Assembly (NCBI RefSeq): GCF_002101375.1
Contig: NZ_CP015207.1
Location: 1,790,001-1,854,000, forward strand
Source: Sporosarcina ureae
GTDB taxonomy: Bacteria > Bacillota > Bacilli > Bacillales_A > Planococcaceae
Length of the DNA: 64,000 nucleotides
Direction of reading: 5' to 3'
The position numbers and the translations under genes were made by a program. The stretch's first letter is position 1. Each line of letters begins with the position of its first letter. The notes below the pieces were generated by a model, which saw nothing but the letters and a program-made list of their open reading frames with translations, did no database searches and was not told the origin of the DNA. Positions 26,861 through 35,942 of the stretch are shown here, piece by piece.

Positions 26861-27343
26861 TTATCGTGATGAATTTAACAGCCTTTCCAATCGGGGACGA
26901 TTAAATCGTTGCACTACGATCAATGGCACGTTAAACAGTACAGCATAGGCAATATTTAGCCAAGCAGCCCAAACAGGATTCCATAAGAAGAAGACAAACC
27001 CCGGTAAGATGGACAGCCAATGCACACACTCTGCACGTCTGGATTCTAACAGAAAGTCATAAAGCGATGAAGCATCGGCCCCGTGTAACTGACTTTTATT
27101 ATAACCGTTCGAAATGAATAACGTGCCATCCGGAATGTACCCCTTCCACTTCTTCACGCGGAATAAACGTTGCCAAATTCGTCCTTCCTGTTCCCAAGGA
27201 AAAGCTTTGAACAAGCGTTTATGCTGCGCAAACCAATCGATAGGAATTCGCTGCGCCGCCATCGATATGGATAGATGAAAGATCACCCATGCTACTGTGT
27301 CTACAATGATGACCCACAGTAACGGTAATTCGATCAGCGGCAT
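26861..27343 (-). CDS. crtO: Glycosyl-4,4'-diaponeurosporenoate acyltransferase CrtO
   Basis: 160 residues with membrane segments at both ends. It keeps the staphylococcal CrtO signatures: RIP followed by a Phe, the AECVHWLSILPG block and NVPLIVVQRFNRPRL. In the staphyloxanthin pathway CrtO esterifies the sugar of the glycosylated C30 carotenoid with a fatty acid. The ATG at 27343 follows GGGGGAGGTG and aligns with the S. aureus start; an ATG at 27385 that overlaps the crtQ stop (ATGA) is a weaker alternative. Last gene of the crt operon. Confidence 0.88.
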   Translation of the reverse strand: MPLIELPLLWVIIVDTVAWVIFHLSISMAAQRIPIDWFAQHKRLFKAFPWEQEGRIWQRLFRVKKWKGYIPDGTLFISNGYNKSQLHGADASSLYDFLLESRRAECVHWLSILPGFVFFLWNPVWAAWLNIAYAVLFNVPLIVVQRFNRPRLERLLNSSR

Positions 27344-27381
27344 CCCATCACCTCCCCCATTGGCTTTTACGACTTTCGATC

Positions 27382-28500
27382 TCATACATTAATATTGCGC
27401 CCTTTCCATTGTACACTGCCTTTGCGTTTTGATAGATAAAGTGAATACATGAATATCAATATGAAGACGACCAATAATAACGGATACAGTGGAAATACCC
27501 ACCAAACAAAACGACCGACACGTCTGGAAGCGATCACTAATTCCACCGCGTACAACGTATATAAACCAATAGACACCCCTAGCCAACCTGTCGAACTAAA
27601 ACCTGAAGCAACCAGCATCATTGGAGTAATGGATGCACCTGCCATCCAAATGTAAATTAGCCCCATAACAAGTGGTAGCGTTGCTGTAGAACCGCTTGCC
27701 ATGCTTTTAGAATAGCCTTGCACCATGTCGGACAAGCCTCCAGGATACATACGTAACCACGCAATTTCTTTACCGCCAAAGCAACGCACAGGCAAATCGT
27801 GTTCTTGAAATGCCTTCCCTAGCGCCAAGTCATCCATTACGGCTCCACGTACGACCGCATGTCCGCCAACCTGTTGATACTGTGCCTTTTCACATAGCAA
27901 ACATGGCCCGAATGACCCCCCCGCTTTTAAACGGTTTCCTGCTATTGTAAAGACGTTCATCCCTACCATTACAATGAGCGGAAAGAGAAATGCTAGTTGC
28001 TCATACCATTTTTCTGCATAATGATCTGGCTGTAATGACAAAATACCACGGCTCCCCATGGATTCAAATGATGCTATATAATTCGACAAACTGTCTGGAT
28101 GCGTAAATACCGTATCTGCATCCATAAATAACAATAGTTTATTTTCCGCTGCCAATGCGCCCGCCCAGCAAGCCGCAGATTTTCCAATCCAGCCGTCTTC
28201 CAACAGCTCATTTGAGATCACGGTTGCTCCGTAAGAACGCGCCAACTCTCTCGTTCTATCTGTAGATCCGTCATCTACCACAATCACTTCATATGTTACA
28301 TATTGCTGACGAACAATTGATTCGAGTAACGGTTTCAGACGAAGTTCTTCATTTCTAGCCGGAATAATAATAGAGACGGAAGACGTTGAATTGCCCTTAT
28401 CTCGTATAATGGGCACTCGCCAAAAGACCAGTACCCCGCACAATAGACCAAGGAGTGCTACGACAAGTGCTATTGACAGTAAAAGTACAAAGATGTCCAT
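27382..28500 (-). CDS. crtQ: 4,4'-Diaponeurosporenoate glycosyltransferase CrtQ
   Basis: 372 residues. N-terminal membrane helix, a GT2 glycosyltransferase domain with SIIIPARNE, VVDDGSTD and LLFMDADT (metal-binding DxD), GGSFGPCLL, and four C-terminal helices. Length and order match CrtQ of S. aureus, which adds glucose to the carboxyl end of the C30 carotenoid. The start is ATG behind GGGAGAGG, 33 bp after crtP. Confidence 0.9.
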   Translation of the reverse strand: MDIFVLLLSIALVVALLGLLCGVLVFWRVPIIRDKGNSTSSVSIIIPARNEELRLKPLLESIVRQQYVTYEVIVVDDGSTDRTRELARSYGATVISNELLEDGWIGKSAACWAGALAAENKLLLFMDADTVFTHPDSLSNYIASFESMGSRGILSLQPDHYAEKWYEQLAFLFPLIVMVGMNVFTIAGNRLKAGGSFGPCLLCEKAQYQQVGGHAVVRGAVMDDLALGKAFQEHDLPVRCFGGKEIAWLRMYPGGLSDMVQGYSKSMASGSTATLPLVMGLIYIWMAGASITPMMLVASGFSSTGWLGVSIGLYTLYAVELVIASRRVGRFVWWVFPLYPLLLVVFILIFMYSLYLSKRKGSVQWKGRNINV

Positions 28501-28533
28501 CGCAAAATCCTCTCCCGCCTCATTTCGTTACGA

Positions 28534-30036
28534 CTATGAACGTTTCTCCAAATCACGTGTCAGAATTTTATCACATACTTGTTGACCGCTTAACGTCACC
28601 ATGGGCATACCACCACCTGGATTAACTGTGCCACCGACAAAGTACAGATTATCAAAGCGTTCACTTTGCTTCTGATGTTTGAACCCTTTGTTCTTCTTTT
28701 TATCCGACACGGTTCCATAAATTGAGCCGCGGTGTGAACCATACGTGCGTTCAATATCATGGGGCGTCCATACATCGCGCGTCACAATATTTTCCCGTAA
28801 ACCTTCAAGTCCCATACACTCTAGCTTTTTCAGTACATTGTTTTCCAACTTCAAATAATCAGCTCGCGTAAACGGGTTATCTTGAATATACGGAATATGC
28901 GGTAAAATTTTCAAGTTTTCATGACCGGGTAACGTCTGTGAAGGATCTGTTTTATTCGTATTGACGAGATAAATCGTAGGATCGTCAGGTAATTGTTTCT
29001 TTATAAATACTTTATCCATTTGCTTTTTTAAGTTTTTGGAGAAAAAGAAGTTGTGATGATTAAGTTGTGGATAGCTCTTCTTGACGCCAATATGAAGAAC
29101 TAAACCTGAACTGGATGGTTCAAATTTCTTCTCAAGTTTTTTCGTGAACTTCGGATCACTATCGATCATCTTCTGATAAAACGGAATTACTTCCATATTG
29201 GAAACAAAGTAGTCTGCTTCTACTATTTCCCCGCTTGCCAGTTCCGCACCAATAACTCGGTCGCCTTCTGCCTTCATTTTCCGAACACCCATCCCTGTAT
29301 GTAGCTTGACGCCTACTTCTTCCGCCAGTTGAACCAGTGCATTGGCTAAATGATGCATTCCACCAGGCACATACCAACAACCTTGAGCATGTTGCATGTA
29401 GACCATCATATTCAAAATAGCGGGTGCATCGTAAGGAGAAGAACCAACATATTTAATAAAATACGATAGCATATCGCGTAGATGGGGGTTACGTACACGC
29501 TCGTCAATTGCCTCATGCACAGTAGAGAACAGGTCAAAGCCTTTAATGGACTTTAGCGCGCCATGATGTTTAATTACTTCATATGTCGAATCTAATCCCT
29601 CTTTGAAGTAACCCGCTTCTGTCATGTCATATAGACCTTTAGAGTAGTGCAGGAACTTCTGATAATCTCTCATATCTCTGCGTGATAAATGAGGATTCAT
29701 CTGTTCCATCTTTTGCAAGTCGCCATATAAATCGAGCACTTTTCCATCTGGGAAGAAAGAACGCCATTCACGTTCCAATCTGTGGATTTTAACGTAATCT
29801 GACATACGCTTCCCACTGTCTGTAAATAGCTTCTCGAAAATATGCGGCATCGTCAATATGGAAGGACCCAAATCGAAACCGAAACCATCTTGCTCTAAGC
29901 GATTTAACTTTCCGCCCAGATGATTGTTTTGTTCATACAAGGATACGGAATAATCACGTTGGGCTAATGATATTGCAGCTGATAGTCCCCCTAAACCTCC
30001 CCCGATTACAACTACGCGTTTTTGATTGTCCAACAT
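28534..30036 (-). CDS. crtP: 4,4'-Diaponeurosporene oxygenase CrtP (CrtNb type)
   Basis: 500 residues. FAD-binding N-terminus [14 protein letters not shown], second signature [12 protein letters not shown], and the C-terminal [18 protein letters not shown] of carotenoid desaturase-like oxidoreductases. Its length and position next to crtM, crtN and crtQ mark it as the oxygenase that turns the terminal methyl into an aldehyde or acid. It is a paralogue of CrtN in the same operon. A 19-bp gap separates it from crtM, with AAAAGGAGAG before the ATG. Confidence 0.9.
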   Translation of the reverse strand: MLDNQKRVVVIGGGLGGLSAAISLAQRDYSVSLYEQNNHLGGKLNRLEQDGFGFDLGPSILTMPHIFEKLFTDSGKRMSDYVKIHRLEREWRSFFPDGKVLDLYGDLQKMEQMNPHLSRRDMRDYQKFLHYSKGLYDMTEAGYFKEGLDSTYEVIKHHGALKSIKGFDLFSTVHEAIDERVRNPHLRDMLSYFIKYVGSSPYDAPAILNMMVYMQHAQGCWYVPGGMHHLANALVQLAEEVGVKLHTGMGVRKMKAEGDRVIGAELASGEIVEADYFVSNMEVIPFYQKMIDSDPKFTKKLEKKFEPSSSGLVLHIGVKKSYPQLNHHNFFFSKNLKKQMDKVFIKKQLPDDPTIYLVNTNKTDPSQTLPGHENLKILPHIPYIQDNPFTRADYLKLENNVLKKLECMGLEGLRENIVTRDVWTPHDIERTYGSHRGSIYGTVSDKKKNKGFKHQKQSERFDNLYFVGGTVNPGGGMPMVTLSGQQVCDKILTRDLEKRS

Positions 30037-30054
30037 AAAGGTCCACTCTCCTTT

Positions 30055-30918
30055 TTACAAGCTTGCACGGGCTACCAGCTTGGTCATTTCGACCGCCGAC
30101 ACGTAATTTTTCTGAGTAAAACAATCATATTCACTTTTCCGTACACTGTTTAAAATTCCTCTGTAGATATACGCTGAAGATAATACAGGAAAACGACTAT
30201 CTTCATCGAATTCTCCAATATGCTGTGTAAAATTGTCATACAGGAACTCCGCACGCTTCGCGAGATATTCCCACATAGTCACAAATCCTTTTGTGACTTG
30301 ACCTTCAGACAATAGCAACTCGTTGTACTCATAACGTTCCATTTCATCTTGTGGTAAATAAATACGACCTATTTCGCGATAATCTTCACCAACATCGCGA
30401 AGAATATTTGTCAACTGCATCGCAATCCCAAGATCTTCCGCCGCGCGATTCAAGTTAGCTTTCGTATTACTTGCGATAATTGGTAACAGCATCTTTCCTA
30501 CAGAACCCGCTACATATTTACAGTACGTTTCCAATGAACTTAGATTCGGTGGCCTCATAAAATGAATATCCATCCGCTGCCCTGTCAGTTGCTCGTAAAA
30601 CGGTTGTATATCCATATCGAAGCGGTTGAATACATCGCGCATAGCCCTCCATAATGGATGATCTACATCCTGACCTTTTGCAAAATGAGTGAGCTCATCC
30701 AGTAACCGATCTAGCGCAATTAGTTGTAATCCACTTTCCCTATTTTCATCCACACTATCATCTGCAATCCGACAAAAAGCGTAGATAGCATATACTGCAC
30801 GCGCTTTGTCTTCGGGCAGATTGGAAAAGGCATAATAAAAGCTCTTTGAATGATACTTAATGATCTTTTCACAATAAGCATAATCTGAAGCAATAGTCGT
30901 TGGCCGATTGGTCAGCAT
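30055..30918 (-). CDS. crtM: Dehydrosqualene (4,4'-diapophytoene) synthase CrtM
   Basis: 287 residues, trans-isoprenyl head-to-head synthase. The two Asp-rich metal sites are DDSVDEN (about residue 48) and DVGEDYREIGR (about 172). It joins two farnesyl diphosphates to the C30 precursor. The start is ATG 30918 with AGGAG eight bases upstream; the long frame extending upstream runs through the end of crtN and is rejected. Thirteen bases separate crtN and crtM. Confidence 0.92.
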   Translation of the reverse strand: MLTNRPTTIASDYAYCEKIIKYHSKSFYYAFSNLPEDKARAVYAIYAFCRIADDSVDENRESGLQLIALDRLLDELTHFAKGQDVDHPLWRAMRDVFNRFDMDIQPFYEQLTGQRMDIHFMRPPNLSSLETYCKYVAGSVGKMLLPIIASNTKANLNRAAEDLGIAMQLTNILRDVGEDYREIGRIYLPQDEMERYEYNELLLSEGQVTKGFVTMWEYLAKRAEFLYDNFTQHIGEFDEDSRFPVLSSAYIYRGILNSVRKSEYDCFTQKNYVSAVEMTKLVARASL

Positions 30919-30931
30919 ATGAATTCTCCTC

Positions 30932-32452
30932 TCAAGTTGCTTGGAATAATATACCTCTGTCGTCATGCATAAGTTCCTCTGTCGCAATTCGCGCCGAAAG
31001 GAGAACAATTGGTACGCCTGCGCCTGGATGCGTACTACTACCAGTAAAGTATAGGTTTTCACAGTGTGTCGCTTTGCTTTGTGGACGTAAGTGATTACTT
31101 TGGCTAAGTGTTGGTTGCAATCCGAATGTTGCACCATTTTGTGCGTTGAAACGTTCTTCAAAGTCTTGTGGTGTCATGAAACTTTCCGATACTATTTCAT
31201 TTTCCACGTTTTCAAAACCTTTTACTTTCTTCAATGCTTCAAGGACATAGTGGCGATAGTGCTGGATTGTTTCTTTATCCCAGTCGTATTGTGAACAAGA
31301 ACGATCCGAAACCGGTACCAGAATATACAAACCGTCTTTACCTTCCGGTGCCAAAGTCGGATCCAATTTAGAGCCAATATAAACATAGAATGATGCTTCT
31401 TCTAATTTCTTTCCGGTGAAAATATCATCCAAGTTTTCTTTTAACTTTTCATTGAAAATAAAGTTGTGAGCTGTCTTTACTTCTTCATATTTCTTATCCA
31501 TTCCTAGGTACATCAAGAAACATGAACATGAGTATTTCATATTATCAATTTTTTTATCTGTGTATTTCCCTTTAGACGGAACATCTTTTACCAAGTTTTT
31601 CATCGCGTAAGGGAAGTCGGCATTACACATTACATAGTCTGATTCAATAAATTCACCAGCTACTTGGATTCCTTTTGCTTCTCTGTTTTCGATAACAATC
31701 TCTTCAACTGACGTGTTGTAATGTACTTTTCCTCCAAGTTCTAAGAATAAGCGCTCGAGCGATGATGCCATCGTATACATTCCGCCTTTAATAAACCATA
31801 CGCCGTAGAGAAATTCGATCATTGGAATCATCGTATATAATGACGGACCACTATACGGAGAAACGCCAATATATAATGTCTGGAAGCTGATCATCTGCTT
31901 CAGACGTTCATCTTTAATGTACTTGCTCATAAATTCATCTGCGGTGTCAAATGTCTTCAGCTTTAAACCTTGTTTAAGTACGGATAAATTGTAGAAATCT
32001 GATGGTTTACGGAATGGTTTCTGCAAGAAATGCTCTTTCGCAACAAGGAAGCGTTTATAGATGACCTGTAGGTATTCAAGGAATCCTGCTGCATCATCTT
32101 CACTTATCCCTTCAAAGACTTCTATTAATTTTGATAATTCCGCGGAAATTTCATAGTGATCTTGCGGTTTATCTCCAAAATATACGCTATACATAGGATC
32201 CAACCGTTCCATTGGAATATAGTCGTCCGGGTCTTTTCCGCATAGGTAAAATATTTCTTTATACAGATCAGGCATCATAACAATTGTCGGCCCTAGATCA
32301 AATTGATAGCCGTCTTGTTCAATACGGTGCATCTTACCTCCAGCCATGGATTCCTTTTCAAAAAGCTCTACTTGATAACCTGCGTGTTGAAGTCGAATAG
32401 CACTGGCTAATCCTGCTACACCTGCCCCAATTACATGTACTTTTTTCTTCAT
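30932..32452 (-). CDS. crtN: Dehydrosqualene desaturase CrtN
   Basis: 506 residues. FAD motif VHVIGAGVAGLASAIRL at the N-terminus, FDLGPTIVMMPD, and C-terminal FTGSSTHPGAGVPIVLLSA, the hallmark of bacterial phytoene/dehydrosqualene desaturases. It introduces the double bonds that give the yellow 4,4'-diaponeurosporene. ATG 32452 is chosen because the GAGGAG site is nine bases before it and abuts the ATG three codons earlier. First gene of the operon, so its promoter controls the whole pigment pathway. Confidence 0.92.
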   Translation of the reverse strand: MKKKVHVIGAGVAGLASAIRLQHAGYQVELFEKESMAGGKMHRIEQDGYQFDLGPTIVMMPDLYKEIFYLCGKDPDDYIPMERLDPMYSVYFGDKPQDHYEISAELSKLIEVFEGISEDDAAGFLEYLQVIYKRFLVAKEHFLQKPFRKPSDFYNLSVLKQGLKLKTFDTADEFMSKYIKDERLKQMISFQTLYIGVSPYSGPSLYTMIPMIEFLYGVWFIKGGMYTMASSLERLFLELGGKVHYNTSVEEIVIENREAKGIQVAGEFIESDYVMCNADFPYAMKNLVKDVPSKGKYTDKKIDNMKYSCSCFLMYLGMDKKYEEVKTAHNFIFNEKLKENLDDIFTGKKLEEASFYVYIGSKLDPTLAPEGKDGLYILVPVSDRSCSQYDWDKETIQHYRHYVLEALKKVKGFENVENEIVSESFMTPQDFEERFNAQNGATFGLQPTLSQSNHLRPQSKATHCENLYFTGSSTHPGAGVPIVLLSARIATEELMHDDRGILFQAT

Positions 32453-32484
32453 TTTCAACATCTCCTCACTTCTATATCGAAACA

Positions 32485-32548
32485 AACCTTATACAAGAGT
32501 ACATATTAAATGGAATAATAGCGTTTTTATATAAATAACCTTATACAA
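32485..32548 (-). repeat. Two direct copies of a 12-mer upstream of crtN
   Basis: AACCTTATACAA occurs at 32485-32496 and again at 32537-32548, 52 bp apart, both between the promoter and the crtN start. They could be binding sites for a regulator or remnants of duplication. Confidence 0.5.
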
Positions 32549-32550
32549 TG

Positions 32551-32579
32551 GTTATACACTATTATTGAAACTTACACAA
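32551..32579 (-). promoter_or_regulatory. Candidate sigma-A promoter of the crt operon
   Basis: On the minus strand TTGTGT (32579-32574), 17-base spacer, TATAAC (32556-32551), about 100 bp before crtN. I saw no sigma-B-type GTTT-N14-GGGTAT element, unlike the S. aureus crt operon. Confidence 0.5.
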
Positions 32580-32843
32580 GCGATAGAATGTGTGTTTTAA
32601 AAGTTACGCGAAAATGCCTCTAATCTTATAAAAGATCAGAGGCATTTCTGTATAATCATAAATGGATTTATATAGGTATAGACTTGTAGGAACTTGCTTG
32701 ATTACGCAGTAAGACGAATATAAGGTTAAGAGAAAGTTAGTGTTTATCGATATTGTAGTGAAATGTTTTCTGCTTTCAAAAGCTACTGCATTTATGAAAG
32801 ACAAAATGGATATTCAGTTAAACATGCACAAATCACTACCCAG
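32580..32843. other. Non-coding gap between the crt operon and the deacetylase gene
   Basis: Part of the roughly 390-base gap 32453-32843. It holds the hairpin at 32612-32647 and otherwise AT-rich sequence. A 66-codon minus frame at 32604-32804 has no ribosome binding site and crosses the hairpin; it is not called. Confidence 0.5.
32612..32647 (-). terminator. Terminator between the deacetylase gene and crtN
   Basis: Ten-bp perfect outer stem (AAATGCCTCT / AGAGGCATTT) plus partial inner pairing, followed on the minus strand by TTTTCGCG. It insulates the crt promoter from the upstream gene. Confidence 0.7.
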
Positions 32844-33554
32844 CTACCGTTTAAGACCATTGACGGGTACGAATTCCACACCTTCCGCCACAGCCTCTTC
32901 CAAGTATATAGATAGCCTGTCCAACATGTAGGCTGGTGCTTCGTCATCTGCTCCTCGGTTGGTACCGTCGTCATGCAATAGTACAATAGAGCCTTCAGCT
33001 GGTGTGTTGCGCAAACCTTCTAGTAATCCTGATTTACAACTCTCTATTTTCCAGTCTTGAAAGACATGTGACCAAAGTATAATTTGATAGGGTTTGGTGA
33101 CGAATAGTGTTGCAGCATTCAGAAGGCCCCATGGCGGTCTGTATAATATTGGCGATTCACCCGTAACATTAACGATGGCACGGTGAGTTTCTTTAATTTC
33201 ATGTGATAGTTGAGATGGTGTTAATAGCCAGCTAGATGTGTGACGATCATGATGAATACCGATTTGATGGCCTTCCTTATGCATACGTTCGACAACGTTA
33301 GGATACTGCCGTACGTTCTGACCTAATACAAAAAATGTTGCTTTGATTTGATAGCGTTTGAGTAAATCAAGCAGTTGCATTGTATACACAGGATGGGGGC
33401 CATCGTCAAACGTTAATGCAATCCCTTTTCGTTCATCTAACTGTTGCGTGATACGATAGCGAGTTTTTCGGATCAACGCAGTTGCTCCCATGCCATAGGC
33501 GAAAGGAAGAAGTGCAATTACTCCTGTGATCCAGGCTAAATTCTGTTTTTTCAT
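32844..33554 (-). CDS. Polysaccharide deacetylase (NodB domain)
   Basis: 236 residues. N-terminal membrane anchor (about 5-28), then a NodB fold: motif 1 TFDDGPH, motif 2 in the form GIHHDRHTSS (metal His pair), motif 3 RPPWG, motif 4 near ILWSHVFQDW, and LLHDDG. All catalytic positions seem present, so a zinc-dependent deacetylase of peptidoglycan or another surface glycan is expected. The start is ATG behind GGAAGTG. It stands alone. Confidence 0.87.
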   Translation of the reverse strand: MKKQNLAWITGVIALLPFAYGMGATALIRKTRYRITQQLDERKGIALTFDDGPHPVYTMQLLDLLKRYQIKATFFVLGQNVRQYPNVVERMHKEGHQIGIHHDRHTSSWLLTPSQLSHEIKETHRAIVNVTGESPILYRPPWGLLNAATLFVTKPYQIILWSHVFQDWKIESCKSGLLEGLRNTPAEGSIVLLHDDGTNRGADDEAPAYMLDRLSIYLEEAVAEGVEFVPVNGLKR

Positions 33555-33729
33555 ACTAGTTCACTTCCTTTTTCTTTAGTATAGAGTGTATGTGTTCATA
33601 ATTCAAAACTATCTCCATGTGTTTATTTATATCTGACCACTTAAATTAATTATAAATTGACTCTTTTTAAAGCATCAGATTGCCTTTATTCTAAATTTAC
33701 TACTTTTATACGTGAGGAAGGTTCAGATC

Positions 33730-34266
33730 ATGCAAAAAACACAGAGCTATCCAGCACAACGAACGAAGACGTTTGATCTAATATTGACGTCCATGCTTGC
33801 ATCACTCGTGTTCGTCGCTACGCTTTTACTTAATATTAAGCTGCCTCTAGGAAACGGTGGATTAATCCATCTCGGTACCGCCATGTTGTTCATTGTCTCC
33901 ATTTTATTTGGACCGAAGAAAGGTATGATAGCAGGAGCTGTCGGAATGGGCTTGTTTGACCTCGTCAGTGGATGGGCATTATGGGCACCTATCACTATCC
34001 TGACACGCGGCTTGCAAGGGTATATCGTAGGTAAAATTGCTTGGTCAAACGGTCGTAAAGGAACAAGCTTTAAGTTCAATCTACTCGCCATGCTAGCGTC
34101 CATACCATTCACTATTGCAGGCTATTATATCGGAGAAAGTATTCTGTATAACAGTTTGATCATCCCGCTCGCTTCCATTCCAGGCGACCTGGTTCAATGT
34201 GCAGTAGGAATCGCCATTGCCGTTCCCGTCTGCGCTATGTTAAAAAAGGTTTCGCTATTCAAATAA
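33730..34266 (+). CDS. ECF transporter S component (vitamin uptake)
   Basis: 178 residues, five or six membrane helices. LIHLGTAMLFIVSILFGPKK and GAVGMGLFDLVSGWALWAPI fit the substrate-binding S component of energy-coupling-factor transporters (DUF1393-like). It would work with the shared EcfAA'T module encoded elsewhere. The vitamin cannot be named: no riboswitch or biosynthetic gene is adjacent. ATG 33730 follows GAGGAAGG; the GTG at 33712 lacks one. Confidence 0.82.
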   Translation: MQKTQSYPAQRTKTFDLILTSMLASLVFVATLLLNIKLPLGNGGLIHLGTAMLFIVSILFGPKKGMIAGAVGMGLFDLVSGWALWAPITILTRGLQGYIVGKIAWSNGRKGTSFKFNLLAMLASIPFTIAGYYIGESILYNSLIIPLASIPGDLVQCAVGIAIAVPVCAMLKKVSLFK

Positions 34267-34393
34267 ATAATATAATCATGATCCGCAGTATTTCACACGC
34301 TACTGTTCATTTTAAATCCCAAAGTTCACTTCATTAGGTGATGATCGTCAAATATTACCAACGTGTATAAATATGAAAACAGCGGTTTAGGAC

Positions 34394-34440
34394 AAAAGAA
34401 ATAACCTGTCTGGAGTGATCCTAGACAGGTTATTTCTTTT
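34394..34440. terminator. Strong bidirectional terminator at the end of the hydroxyproline operon
   Basis: Seventeen-bp perfect stem (AAAAGAAATAACCTGTC / GACAGGTTATTTCTTTT), plus one more pair, with A and T runs on the two sides. Lies between the ECF S component and the aldehyde dehydrogenase. Confidence 0.95.
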
Positions 34441-34451
34441 GCCGCTTTATA

Positions 34452-35942
34452 TTACTGCTTCATATTCACGAATACACTTTTCACTTCCGTGTAATTCGCT
34501 AAACCATATTCTCCGCCCATTTCGCGGCCAATACCCGATTGCTTATAACCACCGAATGGCATAGTCTCCCACTCAAGGCCGAAGTCATTTATCCAGACAG
34601 TACCAGACTGCAACTTGCTTGCGATATAATGTGCTTTTTTGACATTTTCTGTCCACACACTTGCCGCCAAGCCATATTCACTATCATTAGCACGCTGAAT
34701 TGCTTCTTCTACTGTATCAAAGACGAATAGTGATAAAACAGGACCAAAGATTTCTTCACGAGCGATTGTCATATCATCTTTCACATCTGCAAACACGGTG
34801 GGTTGTACGAAGAAACCTTTTTCATGCGCTTTTTCGCCTCCAGCTACTAGACGTGCACCTTCTTCTTTACCTTTTTGGATATATTCCAATACCGTTTTCT
34901 GTTGCTTAGCAGATACGAGCGGGCCCATTTCCGTAGATGGATCCATTCCTGGTCCTACTTTTAACGCTTTCGCTTTAGTAGCTAACGCTTCAACAAATTG
35001 ATCATACAAGCTGCGATGGATATACGCGCGAGTACATGCACTACAGTTTTGTCCATGATTGTACATAGTTCCTGCAAATACACCTTCGATAGCTTCTTCC
35101 ACATCTGCATCTTCCAATACGATAGAAGGTGATTTCCCACCAAGTTCAAGTGTGATGCCTTTCATCTGATCTGCAGCAGACTTCATTACTTGTTTCCCTA
35201 CTGCAGTAGATCCTGTAAATGCTACCTTGTCTACCTTTTCATGTGTGATTAAAGCATTACCTGCTACACTTCCGGCACCTGGTAATACGTTAACAACGCC
35301 GTCCGGGAAGCCGGCTTCTTTAAATAGGCGAGCTGCATAAAGTAACGATAATGGTGTTTCACTTGCTGGTTTGATAACTACTGTACAGCCTACTGCGAGC
35401 GCAGATCCAAGTTTCCATGCCGCCATTGCTAGAGGGAAATTCCAAGGAATTACTTGCCCTACCACACCAACTGGCTCATGCACGATATAGTTAAGGTAGT
35501 CAGGAGATACTTGAACAGTTTGTCCAGTAATCTTTGTTGCCCAGCCTGCATAGTAACGGAAATGCTGTACAGTACCGTCTACGTCGTCAGCCAATGCCAC
35601 TTCGTATGGTTTGCCGTTGTCTAATGCTTCAAGCTGTGCCAGTTCTTCACGATTCTCGTCAAGTAAATCTGCAAACTTGTAGATCAAATGAGAACGTGTT
35701 GCCGCGTCCATCTTTGTCCATTCCCCTTCATCGAATGCTTTACGAGCAGCTTCCACCGCCGTATCGACATCTTCGGGCTGTGCTTCACTTACTTTGGCGA
35801 TGACTTCTTCCGTTGCAGGATCAACTACATCAAAAGTTTTCCCGCTTTTCGCTTCTACATACTCTCCATTAATATAGAGTCCTTTTGTATGTTGTAAAAA
35901 TTCCTTTACTTTAGGTTTTAGATCATAATTTACTTTCAGCAT
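34452..35942 (-). CDS. Aldehyde dehydrogenase, probable alpha-ketoglutarate semialdehyde dehydrogenase
   Basis: 496 residues, a full NAD(P)-dependent ALDH: PWNFPLAMAAWK, cofactor motif FTGSTAVGKQV, glutamate in LELGGKSPS (about 267) and nucleophile Cys in NHGQNCSACTR (about 301). On sequence alone the substrate would be open. Its place as the last gene of the hydroxyproline operon, overlapping the DapA-like deaminase gene by 20 bases, assigns it to oxidation of 2,5-dioxopentanoate to alpha-ketoglutarate (inference). The start is ATG with GGAGG nine bases before it. Confidence 0.88.
   Translation of the reverse strand: MLKVNYDLKPKVKEFLQHTKGLYINGEYVEAKSGKTFDVVDPATEEVIAKVSEAQPEDVDTAVEAARKAFDEGEWTKMDAATRSHLIYKFADLLDENREELAQLEALDNGKPYEVALADDVDGTVQHFRYYAGWATKITGQTVQVSPDYLNYIVHEPVGVVGQVIPWNFPLAMAAWKLGSALAVGCTVVIKPASETPLSLLYAARLFKEAGFPDGVVNVLPGAGSVAGNALITHEKVDKVAFTGSTAVGKQVMKSAADQMKGITLELGGKSPSIVLEDADVEEAIEGVFAGTMYNHGQNCSACTRAYIHRSLYDQFVEALATKAKALKVGPGMDPSTEMGPLVSAKQQKTVLEYIQKGKEEGARLVAGGEKAHEKGFFVQPTVFADVKDDMTIAREEIFGPVLSLFVFDTVEEAIQRANDSEYGLAASVWTENVKKAHYIASKLQSGTVWINDFGLEWETMPFGGYKQSGIGREMGGEYGLANYTEVKSVFVNMKQ

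Noticed and set aside
30919-31161. 81-codon N-terminal extension of CrtM
   Set aside because: It runs antiparallel in meaning through the end of crtN, and the internal ATG at 30918 has a good AGGAG site and matches the family start.
32604-32804. 66-codon minus-strand frame upstream of crtN
   Set aside because: No ribosome binding site, no recognisable composition, and it contains the hairpin that terminates the upstream transcript.
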